Shown one piece after another: positions 47,162-59,140 of a stretch of 64,000 nucleotides of DNA; the stretch's first letter is position 1; every line of letters begins with the position of its first letter. The DNA comes from Parasponia andersonii. Lineage: Eukaryota; Streptophyta; Magnoliopsida; Rosales; Cannabaceae. The stretch lies in the NCBI GenBank assembly GCA_002914805.1, contig JXTB01000392.1, positions 323,345 to 387,344 of the forward strand. The letters run 5' to 3'. Under the pieces are notes generated by a model that saw only the letters and a list, made by a program, of their open reading frames with translations, had not been told where the DNA came from and did not search any database. Made by a program: the position numbers and the translations under genes.

Positions 47162-49924
47162 GTTTTTGGTTGTCCTAACAAAATGTAACTGGAGTACCAT
47201 TATTTCGATACACCATGCGCTCTTTTTTTTTTTTTTTTCCGACTTGATAGTCTCAATGTTAATATGTTGATACCTGGAAAATGGGAGAAACCAGGCTAAT
47301 TTTATGCTAAACTCGCTTTATGTAGTTATATTTGCATTATTGGCTACTGCCGATGACAGCACAAGTTTAGTATAAAAAAGATATTAATTATTATGCATAT
47401 GTAATGTTTAATCGAATTATTATTGTTCTTTTTATGATGGCCTTGAAAAGATGAAGAAGCATAAAGCAAAATCAGGAAAAAGGAAAAAAAGAAAAAAGGA
47501 AGAGGTTTCTTATTGCATTAAAACGATAGGCACAGCGAACTTGCAATGTCATCATAAATGAAATTGTATTTTGTTATGGTTAACCCTTGCCCTTGGTGAA
47601 CTTTAGGAATATAGCTATTAGTTATAAGAGAAGTCTCTTGCTGTTTTCTTTAAAAAGAATAAACTAACTAGAGTTAATTCAGTTGATCCAAGACACGAGG
47701 GGGTGTGAGTGTGAATTTGAAAAGGTCATGGTTTAAATCTTAGTAGAATGTGTGTGTTATTTTCTTTTAAATTTGTAATAAATTATGGTTATTAGTTAAG
47801 TCTTATTTAAAAAAATAATAATAAATAAATAAATTTTCTCATTGGTTCAACGTTGTATTCGATTTTTTTTTCCCCAAAAAAAGATTGCATTTACCTACCC
47901 AATAATTTAAAGAACAAAAATAAAAGAAATGACAGACTCATCAATAAGATGAAGACCTATGGTTTTTTGGACCAACACTAGGGATATAATACTTCGTAGA
48001 GTTAGCCTGCCTGTATTGTTTTTTGAAGTTCCACGCTTCAAATGTATAAGATATGGTTATGATGACCCAATCTACACTACAGGATACTCTGCAAAAAAAG
48101 GGAAAATACTTGGGGACTTTTTAGTTTCTGTGGTCTGTCCAAGCAAAATAACTAAAAGTGGTTAAAAGCCTGAGTTAACCCCAATTAAAAACAGGATAAT
48201 CTTGGATTTGCTCAAAAATTTAGGGGGGTCATTGACATGACCTTTTTGTTTTCAAGTGATGAAATTTGCGTGTCTCTTTCGTGGTCTTTTGTAGGATTTT
48301 GTGATCATGCCCTGCTACTCCTTTTCAAAATCCAAATTTGACTTGCTCTTTGGAGTGGACACTTTATATATATAAAGAAAAAAAAAATCAACTGGTTTCG
48401 TTTATCGTATAAGAAATATAAAAATGAAATAGGATGCAGACGCATAAAATCTCTCTAGTTTAAGAATGAAGTTTTGATCTCTTTTGTAGCTATTTGAATG
48501 AAAAAATGAAAAAAAATAAATAGCCAAATCATATATAGAACCATTCACTGCTTTCCTTTTTTTTTGTTTTGGTGCAATAAAATGTGCATGTATAGATAAG
48601 GGTTGTTACCGTCCGTTTGACATGTTTAACAGATTTCAACAATCTATTGAGGTGAGTTCTATTATAGAATCCACGTGAGTAAGATTTGCTCATCGTAGTG
48701 CTATGATATAAAATAGGTGACTCAAATTAGTTAGCTTAACAAGCTTATCATAATGCTACTGTCTAAAATTGGTTACCTTAGATTTAGAGGTTGTGAGAAA
48801 TGCATATATTAGATACCTTGGTAGAAGACTGAGATTAGTTGGCTAGCTTCATGTGCTTACCAAAGTACTACCCTATAGAATTGGCGACCCTATAATTAGA
48901 ATTGGAGGTTGTGGTGGGAAAGGCATCTATGGGTGTAGTAAGAGAGAGGGCTCTGTTAGGTTTGTTGGAGATTTGGAGATTTCATATATCAGAATTCTGA
49001 TTGGACATTCTTCATGTTATCAGGAGAGTTTCTCTTTTGATGGGTCAACGGTAGCTGATGCCCATCTGAGCCTTTGTCATGTTTACCATGGACTTTGATA
49101 TTGTATTTCTGCCTTTGGTGCCACCTTTTTCAAACCTAATAAGCCTTCATTGACTTTTGTTTTTCTTACTACTGAATCTTTGATGACGTTACACCTCTCA
49201 TTAGATCCTCCCATCACTCTGCCCTCAGACAGAATCTGAAAGAAAAGTCCCCTTTCATATCTATACATATTCGTTTCCTTTTCTCTCTTTTTTTTTTTTT
49301 TCTAATTATAAATGAAGATAAATTAATATTTCTTATTCTGATAAGGACAATCTTATCTTGGTATCTTAAAGAAACATGGCAGAACTGTTGAACCATGGCT
49401 GCTCTATGAACTTTTTGGCTACATATAAGCTACTTCTTCCAATTTTTAGATCTTTTTTGCCAAGCAATAAAGTGGTTTTTGCTATTTAAAATATTTGGTG
49501 TTGCATGGTCTGGAACGTTGTTACTTACCAGCAGCTCATTTTAACCTATTGGTTTTTTTTTTTTGGGGGGGTGGGGGGCTTTTGTGTATTGTTAAATGCA
49601 TTTGGTCACACACTACAAAACTTTGGAAACAAATAACAATAGATGACAGAGAGACAACTAAAAAACTACAATGATATTATATTGATTTTCTAGCAGATAT
49701 AGCCTGATACATTCCCTGTATTTCTGATATTCATATCCTAAACCCCCCCTTCCAAAAAAAAAAAAAAAAGAGATAGAAATAGAATAACATTTAAACCCCC
49801 TATATAATATATAACTAAATACTGGAACACTACAACTTTCGACTAAGGTATTTCACAAAAAAAAGTAAGCCTTAGTGGGGTCATGATATATATATTTTCT
49901 TCTCTTTTAACCAGCTACATAAGA
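47162..49924. other. Intergenic between convergent RCE1 and ZPR
   Basis: The start should hold the RCE1 3' UTR and the end the ZPR 3' UTR. A SINE-like unit lies at 47686-47815. The block 48600-48960 contains loosely repeated phrases (TTAGTTAGCTTAAC, ATTGGTTACCTTAGATTTAG, GAGGTTGTG). No gene was recognised. Confidence 0.45.
47686..47815 (+). mobile_element. SINE-like element, second copy
   Basis: An A-box-like AGTTAATTCAGTTGATCC and a B-box-like GGTTTAAATCTTA precede a tail ATTAGTTAAGTCTTATTTAA and an A run. The tail nearly matches the nested unit at 12340-12520. The B box has decayed. Confidence 0.5.
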
Positions 49925-50152
49925 TCAGTTGCTGGAACTGGAAGGATTTTGGCCAGAACCTGAGCTAAGATTCAGGTCAGGGATAGTACTTTTAGCATTG
50001 TTTTTGGAGTTAGCCTTGGAGAGCTTCTGTTTCAGCTCAGAAAGCAGTTGTTGATTCTCTTGGTTCAGAAGCTGAGCTTTCTTCCTTAGTCTCTCATTTT
50101 CTTTCATTATGTAACAGTTCTGCAAGTACAGCTTTGAGTTCAGCCTTTCCAT
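49925..50152 (-). CDS. ZPR4-like: LITTLE ZIPPER protein, ZPR3/ZPR4 type, 75 aa
   Basis: The protein starts MERLNSKLYLQNCYIMKENE and continues with RLRKKAQLLNQENQQLLSEL, a short leucine zipper (about residues 4-45) with heptad Leu/Ile and no DNA-binding region. The Ser/Asn-rich tail is unstructured. ZPR proteins bind the leucine zippers of HD-ZIP III factors and block their dimerisation and DNA binding, tuning meristem and leaf polarity. The length fits the shorter ZPR3/4 group. On the minus strand the leader has a clear splice acceptor (TTTTTTCAG before 50211), so a 5' UTR intron is likely. From memory ZPR4 (At2g36307) lies next to FACE2 in Arabidopsis, as here. Confidence 0.92.
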   Translation of the reverse strand: MERLNSKLYLQNCYIMKENERLRKKAQLLNQENQQLLSELKQKLSKANSKNNAKSTIPDLNLSSGSGQNPSSSSN

Positions 50153-50210
50153 TGCTGTGAAAACTTATATAAGAACCTCCTTTCTTGTAGATTATCCTGT
50201 GAAGATGCAC

Positions 50211-51455
50211 CTGAAAAAACCAAATCAAACAATGTTAGTAATAGTACTATTAATATCCCAGATGCGATATTCTCATAATTTTTTTTTAAAAAAAAACTAT
50301 ATAATAAAATACAAGTAATGTGAATATCCAATGTAAACTATTGTGTACCCAAAATAGTTTAACTAACTAGTATATGTAAATAATGAAATGTACCAAAGAG
50401 TGCGATTAGAAATTGAATAGCAGATCTATCTGAATTTAAAGGGTCAAAAGATCAAATAAGAATGTACAAGAAACCAACAATTACTCTTCCTTGCAAAAAA
50501 ATCTCAGTTTCTAGTCACAAGTTATAGTAGATATAATGGGCAATAGGGGACAGGGCATGTGGTGGTCTCAACACATTTTGGACCACTTGGGCAAATAAAT
50601 AGAGCAAGTGGGTATGTTTGGGAAGTAAGTAAAAGGGAATAGAAAGATAGAATAATAGTAGTTTCAAACTGCACTTCATTGAACAAAAATGGTTTCTTTC
50701 GGTTTTCCAAACATGAAAGAAAAGTATAAAGTTGTGACAAAATCATGACCAAGGATTTGTACAACTTAAGTATCAGCTTAGCCAGATGTGAATTCTGAAA
50801 TACAGTTCTTCTTGCTCTCTTTTCTGGGACTTAGGAAGATGGTCTCCTTTGAAAAAATAAAGCATGTATACCGAAAGTAATAAACGATATACGAAAAAAA
50901 AAACAAATTATGATAACAAGGGACAAAGAAAACATTATCTTAAAAAATGAAAAGTGGGTGCTGGAGAATCCAAGAAGAGAAACATTCCCTCCTCAAAATG
51001 AGTTGAAAAAAGCCAAAAAGAAAACCAGACAATGGGAATGAAATAAATCTCTCCTCTGAATTCCATTGTAGAACAAAGATGCAAATGTACATAACCGTAT
51101 TCATATGACACATAATAAAAAACTCTTAATATAAAATAAACTAAGTACTGCCTCTACAACAACATGTTTGTCTTGCTCAATGAAAGTAAACAATATAGAA
51201 GACGAAGAAGAAGAAGAAGGAGAAAAAAAAAGAACATAGACAGAGAGAGATAAAGAAGTGGGGGCCTCTATCTTTCTCTCTTTATCTTTTCAAAAAATTT
51301 CACCTTTTCAAGGTGGTTGGTTGAATAGAACAAGAACTTTGGCCGAGGAAAGATGTTATATCTATGTATCTGTCTATCTGGTTTTTCTAATATTAGCAGT
51401 TAAAAAATAGGATAAAAGGAAGAGTTTTTGTAGAGATTGGTAAGTGAGGGGGAGG
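50211..51455 (-). other. Probable ZPR 5' UTR intron and leader
   Basis: The acceptor at 50211 and a TATA box at about 51485 bracket a 1.2-kb stretch without ORFs of note. It includes CT-rich and A-rich tracts. The donor site was not fixed. Confidence 0.45.
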
Positions 51456-51480
51456 ATGCAATGTGAACAAGGTCGCTGTT

Positions 51481-51488
51481 AATTTATA
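51481..51488 (-). promoter_or_regulatory. Candidate TATA box of the ZPR gene
   Basis: On the minus strand the context is CACTCTATAAATTAACAGC. It would give a start near 51455, upstream of the CT-rich leader. A run of 15 G at 51719-51733 lies about 230 bp further upstream. Confidence 0.5.
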
Positions 51489-51494
51489 GAGTGA

Positions 51495-52956
51495 GCAAAA
51501 AATGTAAAAGAGAGAGTGAGAGAGAGAGAAAAGAACAGAGGAAGCTCATGAGGAGGGGACATGCCCCTCTCTCTCTGACACAACAATCATGCAAGTGTAA
51601 GCATGGAAGGCGGCCGGTTAAGAGCCTTTAAAAAAAAAAAAAAAAAAGGTCTTAATGTATTTTTGGTTCCATGATGGTGGATATGGCGTCATGTGAATGA
51701 TGATGGTTTTTTTTCTGTGGGGGGGGGGGGGGGTTGGGTTTTGGCAGAGTTAGGGGTATTTTGGGAATAAAATGGGGGCATTATGGAGGTGTATGAGAGG
51801 GGCAATTATGGGACTTATGGCTAGGGCTTGTAAAATGATGGTGGGCTAGGCCTTCCCCAAGATTCGCAATGATGGTTTGGATTGGGTTCGAACCATCATC
51901 ACCTCACCTCACTCACCCTCTCTTCCACACATACTCCCTTCTCTTCCATATAATCGATTACTATTTTGTTTTTATTAATGCTTAGCTTCTTCTTCTTGTG
52001 TTGGGAACTGTTTGGTAATAATCAAAATCTTCTTCACCCTTTACCATAATGTCTCTTTTCTTGTTCAAATGGCGGTTTTTGTTGCATACTCTTATTTTGT
52101 CAAGTTTGCAACGAGTATAATCTTGTAATGTATCCACCGAGTCACATCTCGAAGATTTACATTCACATAGGGGCAAACATGGAACTCCAACAATAACTTT
52201 TTATTATTATATTCATATTTGGGTATAAGTTTTTCAAATCTATATGTACCATAGACACTAGTCGGTAAAATGGTTTCGAATAAAACAAAAAAGGGTTTAT
52301 GTTTTGTTAATATTTTACCATATTAAACCATATGGTTATTATAACTCGAGAAAAAGCTCGTTACCCAGATCACTATTATCCCTCTTCTTTCCATAACTTG
52401 CATCGTTTTGCATCATTAATGGTGTTTTCTTCTCCGTTATTGCAATCATAAGTATAAGTTAAAAAAGCAATATTTCTTCTGGGCCAAATATAAGGTGTGA
52501 GTTCGAAATAATTGGGTGAAGAAGAGCAAAGAGTTGTTGTCGTTGGGGGGCCAAAGCCAGCCTCAAGCCCTCATGGGTTATGAGTGGCTTAACGTGAAAC
52601 ATCATGGTTGACAGGTGGTGTTTTGGATTGGGGTGTGTAATAGTAATGCATATCATCTACAAGGGCAAAATAGTCAAACTTTGTTTTGTTGACCCCTCCT
52701 GGAGCTCGTTTATTTAGCTCATTTGGGGTTATGCTTAGATCAATGTAATTATGAAATTTCAATCCATAGGCTGGCAACCCTTGAGATTACCTTATTATCC
52801 GTAACGGTTCTTTTTTCCAATATACTTGCTGCAATTTGAAGTAGAGTAAATCGGCACCGATCCGGTGGATATATTTTTGTTTTCACGTATTTGTACGTAT
52901 TGTTTTGGGCCAGCTGAAGTTTATCGTGTGCAGTAAAAAAAAAATTAAATAATATG

Positions 52957-52995
<39 letters not shown>

Positions 52996-53128
52996 CAAAT
53001 CATGATAGTCTTTAAATAATAATCTAATGGTTAAAAAAAATATTTATAAATAAATAAAAGAAAAATATCTATTAGATTATGATTCAAACTAAATATACTA
53101 TGTCTTTTAAATATGTATATATATATAT
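51495..53128. other. Upstream region of the ZPR gene
   Basis: It contains a poly-A at 51629-51648, a G15 run at 51719-51733, a TTATTATTA run near 52962-52988 and, at 52990-53110, a reversed part of the MITE family found just downstream. No gene was recognised. Confidence 0.45.
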
Positions 53129-53375
53129 ATAGGTTGCCAATCTAATAGGTATTTTTTTTCTTTACTTATGGATATGTATTTTTTTTTAGCCGTTAGATCA
53201 CAATTAGATGGCGATCCAATGGTTATAATGAAGTGCATGAAAAGACGTGCATTATTAATGCTCTTTCTCTTTATTATTTTTTACAATAAAAAAATGTGTA
53301 TGCTAAATTTTCATTGGCCAAATTGATACCTATGCATAGGTAAAAAAAAAAAAAACCTATTGGATCGGTGCCTAT
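53129..53375 (+). mobile_element. MITE copy 1 (53-kb cluster)
   Basis: The left end ATAGGTTGCCAATCTAATAG and the right end, read backwards, ATAGGCACCGATCCAATAGG are inverted repeats. The interior contains TTTAGCCGTTAGATCACAAT and AATGAAGTGCATGAAAAGAC. It is flanked by TA repeats, so a TA target duplication cannot be told apart. Confidence 0.75.
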
Positions 53376-53388
53376 ATATATATATTTA

Positions 53389-53632
53389 TATAGGATGCCA
53401 ATCTAATAGGTATTTTTTTTTAATCTTTGGGTAGGTATTTTTTTTAGCCGTTGGATCATCATCTAATGGTGATCCAAATACTATAATGAAGTGTATGAAA
53501 AAACGTGCATCATTAATGCTCTTTCTCTCTTTTACTTTTTATAATAAAAAAATATGCATGCTAAATTTTTATTAGCCAAATTAATACCTATGCATAGGTA
53601 GAAAAAAAAATACCTACTAGATTAGTGCCCAT
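53389..53632 (+). mobile_element. MITE copy 2 (53-kb cluster)
   Basis: Nearly the same sequence as copy 1, in the same orientation, after 13 bp of AT spacer. Shared strings include ATGCCAATCTAATAGGTATT and TGCTCTTTCTCT. The right end is TACTAGATTAGTGCCC. Confidence 0.75.
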
Positions 53633-53637
53633 ATATA

Positions 53638-53765
53638 TATGATTCTCAATGTAATATGTATTATTTTTTACCTAATATTTTTTTAATTGGTAGATTATAA
53701 TCTAATGACTACTTGGTAGTTAGAAAAAAATAATAAAAATAAATACTAAAAAAACACGCGTAATG
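53638..53765 (+). mobile_element. MITE copy 3, partial
   Basis: GATTCTCAATGTAATATGTA, then ATTGGTAGATTATAATCTAATGAC and a GTAGTTAGAAAAAAATAA string, more like the copy at 15222 than copies 1 and 2. The right end is not identifiable. Confidence 0.45.
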
Positions 53766-55056
53766 AATTTTAAATAACAAAATAATAATATAAATAAATA
53801 AAAAGGAAAAAACTATATATATGTGTGTGCCGTGTGCCTTGCAGCTGTTTTTCCAAACTCAGCTCTTTCTTTTTGATCCCTTTATTTTATGAAATTAGTC
53901 CTTTCTTTTCTAGAGGGCGATTGCCTATAGTTTTCAATACTTCATTGAGTTTTACATTAAAAAAAGTACCAACACTCTTAAACACCCAAAAAATAATTAA
54001 TAAAAACAAAAAAGGCCATGACTAATGTTGCGTTTTCTTTCGAGAATATTAAGTCACAAGTAGAGTTACTTGTCAAGTTGTCGAGTACTTTCTCTTTGTA
54101 AGTATATGGAAGGCTTGAGCATGACAAAATAAAAGAAGAGAATAAATCAATTGAGGAATCAGAGATTATTCATTTGAGGAAGGTTTTATCTTCTGGGAAT
54201 CCCAAACACTGCCTAACTTAAATAACGAAAAGGAAACCATAAGAAGGCCAAGTCATGTTTTGGCAGATTTGAAAGGAAAAAATTTAGCGAAACTTTGAAG
54301 GAGTTCTTACATAGAATATGTACATCTTGTCCAAATGAGACAAATTAAAATGTTGGCATATATTGTGAAAATTATTAAAACCTTCTTTTTTGTCACATGA
54401 CCAATGTTAGTTATATATACCATATGCATACACATAATAAATAGTACATGTCATGCAGTGGGGTTAGAGTAATGAGTTATGGATAAATTCCTATTACATT
54501 TAATTAGCGACAATGATGGTCATTTACAACTACAAATGGGTACTATACTGTGGCTACATCATGTTCCGGGCCAATCCACTCGACATTCAAAATAATATTG
54601 AAGCAGTCAACAAAGAAGAATAGGAAAATAGGGTCTTCCAAGACCTGTAAGAGAGAGTAAATTGTCTAAAGTGTGACAAATTTAAGGCTTATAAATCTGG
54701 TCTGAAACAACCAATGATGGCAAAACCCCGATAATAATGGTTCTCTTCCCCTGGTAATAATCCTTCATACTCCCCCACACTACACCCCCTCTTAAATAGC
54801 AATTTTGCTTTTTGCAGCAAAATTGATTCTCACCCTTCATGAAAATTCAACAAAATTAAAACAGGGTTTAATGATTTAAAGGGGTTAGGGGTTGTTTGTT
54901 TTCATAAATGTGTTATGGCAGTGTCAAGAGATTTGCATGGCCACAGATAACAGGCATTCATGAACACCCATCATCATGTACATTGCCTATAATTACCATT
55001 ATGCAGAGCCAACCCATGTAGGTAATGGCCCTTCATTTACTCAAAGAAAGTGATAT

Positions 55057-55100
<44 letters not shown>

Positions 55101-56848
55101 GATTGCATCACCCATGGAATTTGATTTGACAGCGTTTGATGGAAGACACGTGAAGGTTTAAGATTTTCATAATTTTAGACCCCATTTTCATCGTGGGTAA
55201 GTTTGTGATATTATTGGTTGGGGGCCTTAGTTTACGTGACCCACAGGTAATGAGTTGGGGTGATTTATTTTAACCAGCCTGGGCAATGACCTCATCAACA
55301 TCCCCAAAAGCTTTTAATACTGCCCTTTTAAATTCTTCTTTTCTTTCTCTGAGGTGGTTTTTAATGATTTCACATAATATCAATCGCCTGCATGGCTAAT
55401 GATGGATTTTTACAATTATTATGGTTATTAAGTGCTTTGAACCCTACACGTGAGCTTAGGGCTTGATAATTTTTACTTTGGGGTCGTAAATTATGGGGGG
55501 ACCACAGGTGGAACTGTGGAAGAGTCTCCTCCTTTCCATTCCATCCCAATTGTGTTCACATTTTGATTTTGGTTTAGCTTAGGGTTTTAAGTCTCTTCAA
55601 GCAAGAGTCTCACTTGAGTTCTTCTCTTAAATGATTGCATGAAAGGTTGACGTGGAACCTTGTTAATGCAGTTCTTTTGCGTGGTCAGATCAAGGATAAA
55701 ATCATATCTTTAATTTTCCTATTCTATCCTATTCAAACAGAACATAGTGTGTAAAAGTTTATTATCCAACTTTAGGCATGTTTATGTATTTGTCTATTGT
55801 TAGTTACCTAGGGCAATTCTTCAATATTGTGAAAAGCTAATTACTCTACTAATACTGACAATGTATGTTTCGTATTGTCTAATTCTAATTCGATTAGTAT
55901 ACAATATGAAGTATAAAAAGTTGAAAAGAGACTATTAATAGGTGTTACTACAATATAAGGTCCCTTCTATCTCATCTTATACTATAAAAGTTTTAAGGAT
56001 AACAATTCAAAATGGAGTTTTCCAACTGTAATCAATTACAGCCAACCCATTTACTTGAGCCGGAATTGCAGGATTGATTCTCAAAACTTAATGCGGCTCA
56101 CGGTCGGTTAAAGCAGGTGAACGGGTGGACCAAAACTTGGAAAGAAGCTCAATTTCTAAAGTTCCACTCCTACACAATCATTCCATCTCAAAGAGATATG
56201 CTCAAGCTAGTTTGGAAATTTTCCACAGTAGTATTATAACTAGGGCGGCTACACTTTGAGCAATGTTTCACTACAAAGAGTACAATCATCAATGCCATTG
56301 TCAAATTCCAGCTTGATCATGGAGTGTACATTGTCACTGTAGAGTCTAACATTAGTAACTACCAAATTTTCTAGCAATCTTAGGTTAAAATAATGTATCA
56401 GAACATTGCATCTTATTGTATAGTCCATCAAGAGGTTTATAAAGAGATATCATTAAAAGAGAAAGAGGAAATCTTCTTTAACTTTAGACTAATTAACCAA
56501 TATGCTTCTTTATCCAAAATCCATGAGGGGCCACTCAAAGGTCGGTCGTTTGGTGGAAGTACCACAACATATTTCAGTCATTGAATAAATGAAAAGTTCA
56601 TATCACAACAACATTCATAAACAAGGAAATAATAGCTACATTTGACTTTTAAAAAACATCGTTATGAAACCAAAAGGATAATGCTTAAAATTTAGGAGGC
56701 ATAAAAATGTGATGGTCTTCAATTAACGCACATTAGTATTATTACAATTTACAAACTATTACGAGATATTGATGGAAGGCACATTTAAAGGCAGGACAGC
56801 TCGAACAAAGTCTGTCAACAAGAATTGCACCTGGGAACAATGGGCATC
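53766..56848. other. Intergenic region
   Basis: No gene is visible. There is an AT run at 55060-55097. The blocks 54930-55020 and 55130-55290 are less repetitive than their surroundings and contain a CACGTG-like ACACGTGAAGG, which could be regulatory, but nothing firm supports that. Confidence 0.4.
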
Positions 56849-56987
56849 TTATTTTGATTGTAGATGAGCTGCAATATGTGGTTGAAATCTTTTTTGCTTC
56901 AGTATCAGGGATCTTAATCGCAAATTCTTCTTCCGCAGCGATTATTACATCCACCATATCCGACATATCCAGCTTCAAGTCGTCCTT
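56849..56987 (-). pseudogene. Acyl-carrier-protein-like exon, decayed
   Basis: On the minus strand KDDLKLDMSDMVDVIIAAEE then EFAIKIPDTEAKKISTT matches the C-terminal half of mitochondrial-type acyl carrier proteins. The phosphopantetheine attachment motif, normally Asp-Ser-Leu, reads Asp-Met-Ser, so the acceptor Ser is displaced. Soon after, the frame fails: a one-base shift gives the expected end HIAAHLQSK and stop at 56849-56851, while the present frame runs on without homology. The N-terminal half was not found upstream. It might splice from the leader at 58861, which ends AATTAAG before GTCTCT and would be in phase, but that would give only a fragment. A pseudogene is more likely than a working gene. 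Confidence 0.55.
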
Positions 56988-58035
56988 AGAATTTGTCATT
57001 TACTCTCCTACATAAACACAATGCAGCTTTTGAGTGTTTGTTTAAAATTATATTAAAGGATAATAAAACAAGGACCAAAATTAGATACGATTTAAGAAAA
57101 AGCACACAAAGATATCTAGTTAGAAATCATCACATTCGAACGAAAAATAAAAAAATAAAGTACCTAGTTTTAATTATAAACTATAATTGTTTATCAGAGC
57201 TAAGGTATCCCATGGTACCTTCTATGTCATAAACAATGAATACAATCCTAAATGGTAATAATAAAATAAGCAAAACAAGCATGTTTTTTCCAGTACATAT
57301 TGAAATCTGATTCCATACCGGTACATAAATCAAGTTTATCCAATGAATACAGTAGAAGAAATAATTACAGCATACGCATGGAGAAGACTTTGCATTCTTA
57401 GAAGCTATCAAAATTTTGGGGAAACTGTTCGCTTAATTTTTATCACTCAATTCTGTAAAAGACTAATTTATTTATTTATCTTCCATGCAGGAAAAAAAAC
57501 AACAGAGTTCAGCATTAAGTGGAACTACGGAGCAACTGAGTACCACTACATATTTGCTTCAAGGCACTCTTATTACATCCATACGCACTAAGCTTATTCA
57601 CTTTGAGATCTATAGATAGGCCCTACATTTGTTACAAACCATATGTAAATGGTAAATCCCAATCACAAAATAAATCAAGCAGAATGTGAAGCCAACCATT
57701 TCTCAACAAAGTTGCTCATCAAAACATAGATTGGATAACAATAAGGTAGGTATAGAAGAAATACAATGCATTTGAGAATTGTATCAAGCACAAAATACTG
57801 AACCCTCTTTGTCAAAGAAGGTCCCAAAGCAAGCTATATATATGTATAAGCATAACATTGTGACCCGACAATTGTCTTCAAAAGTGTTTCTTTGCCCCAT
57901 TATGGGAAACCAAATTCAGAAGCCAATAAAGAAAACAAACGAGGGACAAATGAAATCAAGTCAAGGAGCCAAAATCAGGGGTCTTTATTCTTTCCTATGA
58001 TAAAATCTCTAGTCTCACTCAGAGTTTTTTGTCTT
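56988..58035. other. Intergenic or intronic region before the leader at 58861
   Basis: No gene was recognised. If the acyl-carrier-like exon and the 58861 leader belong to one transcript, this is its intron. Confidence 0.35.
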
Positions 58036-58039
58036 TTTC

Positions 58040-58206
58040 TTTTGTTTTTTTTTCCCTCTTTTAAGTGGTCCTTCCGCGATACCCGACAAGTTTAAGAGGA
58101 AGACCACAAGAAACTCTAACGCATTGTTAGGTAGATCACATGTGAAATCGAACCCAGACCTCGTAAGGGAGCAAACCATGGGTCTCATCACTCAATCTAC
58201 CCCTCA
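58040..58206 (-). mobile_element. SINE-like element, minus orientation
   Basis: Read on the minus strand, AGATTGAGTGATGAGACCC is A-box-like and, some 45 bp later, GTCTGGGTTCGATTTCACA is a good B box. The body ends in a stretch that is T-rich on the plus strand (58035-58060), like an A-rich tail. Fragments of the same 5' part reappear at 58325-58365. Confidence 0.5.
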
Positions 58207-58860
58207 CTCAATCTATATACACAAGTGCAATTCCTCATTTTAACACAACCACCTCAAAAGCAATGAACCAAAACACAAAACCCACTATCCCTTTCCAGCA
58301 TACAAGGTACGTACGCATACAAACCATGGACTTGACCACTCGACCTTACCCCTCACTCCCATTTATACATGTATTGTTCTTCATGTTGACATAACAGACT
58401 CAAAACTAATGCACCAACTGCCAAACTTAAAATCCATTATCCTTTTCTAGCATATAAAATACAAATGCATACAAAGTAGAGTAGTTAGTCGATCCCAACC
58501 CATAATTAGCTTAGACTAGAGTACTGTACTCCTAATAAACTATCTTATACAGTTAATTAAAAAAAAAAACGGAAAGGGATATCAATTAAGGCATTGGAAT
58601 ATCACACGAAACATAAAACAGACCCTGAGAAGAAAAATATATGAAATTTTTCGAACTCATTTCCTTGCCATCTAAACATTCTTTGTTAAAATTACAAGAA
58701 AACCCAATCCTAATAACGTTCATACGTTTCAAAATTCTCATTCTTTTACCCCCAAATTTCTTCTATTATTCAAAATTCAGAAACTTCATTCCAAATTTTT
58801 GACCAATTTATCAAAATAAATTCGTGCTTGTGTACGAAATACAGGGAGAGAGAGAGAGAC

Positions 58861-59140
58861 CTTAATTCGAGAACTCGGGAAGTGGTCTCTGCTCATCTCG
58901 AAGGAGAAGGAGAATCAGATTATACTGATTACGAATAAAACCCTAACTCTCCTCAGTCAAGCACGCTACTGGTCCAACTACGCCAACAGCTGAGGTTGAT
59001 TTCACGGATTCCAGGTTCAATCTTCGCGAAGAAGAAGACGGTCATAAAGCTCGAATACCAGCTCGAACTTGCCTCCATTCTCTTTCTGTGGCTCGGGTTT
59101 TGTTACGTTTAACTCCAGAAAACGGTGCGTTTTCATTGGG
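58861..59140 (-). other. Candidate minus-strand leader exon
   Basis: This GC-richer block on the minus strand ends ...CGAATTAAG followed by GTCTCTCTCTC, a possible splice donor. It contains short ATG-started frames (one from 58896, in phase with the acyl-carrier exon) but no long ORF. It could be a 5' UTR exon of a gene broken downstream. Confidence 0.3.

Noticed and set aside
47959..48165. 68-aa ORF after the RCE1 gene
   Set aside because: No recognisable motif, isolated, composition like the spacer.
51719..51733. Run of 15 G as a G-quadruplex
   Set aside because: A single G tract may be a sequencing or assembly artefact, and its length is not reliable; no flanking G tracts make a strong quadruplex case.
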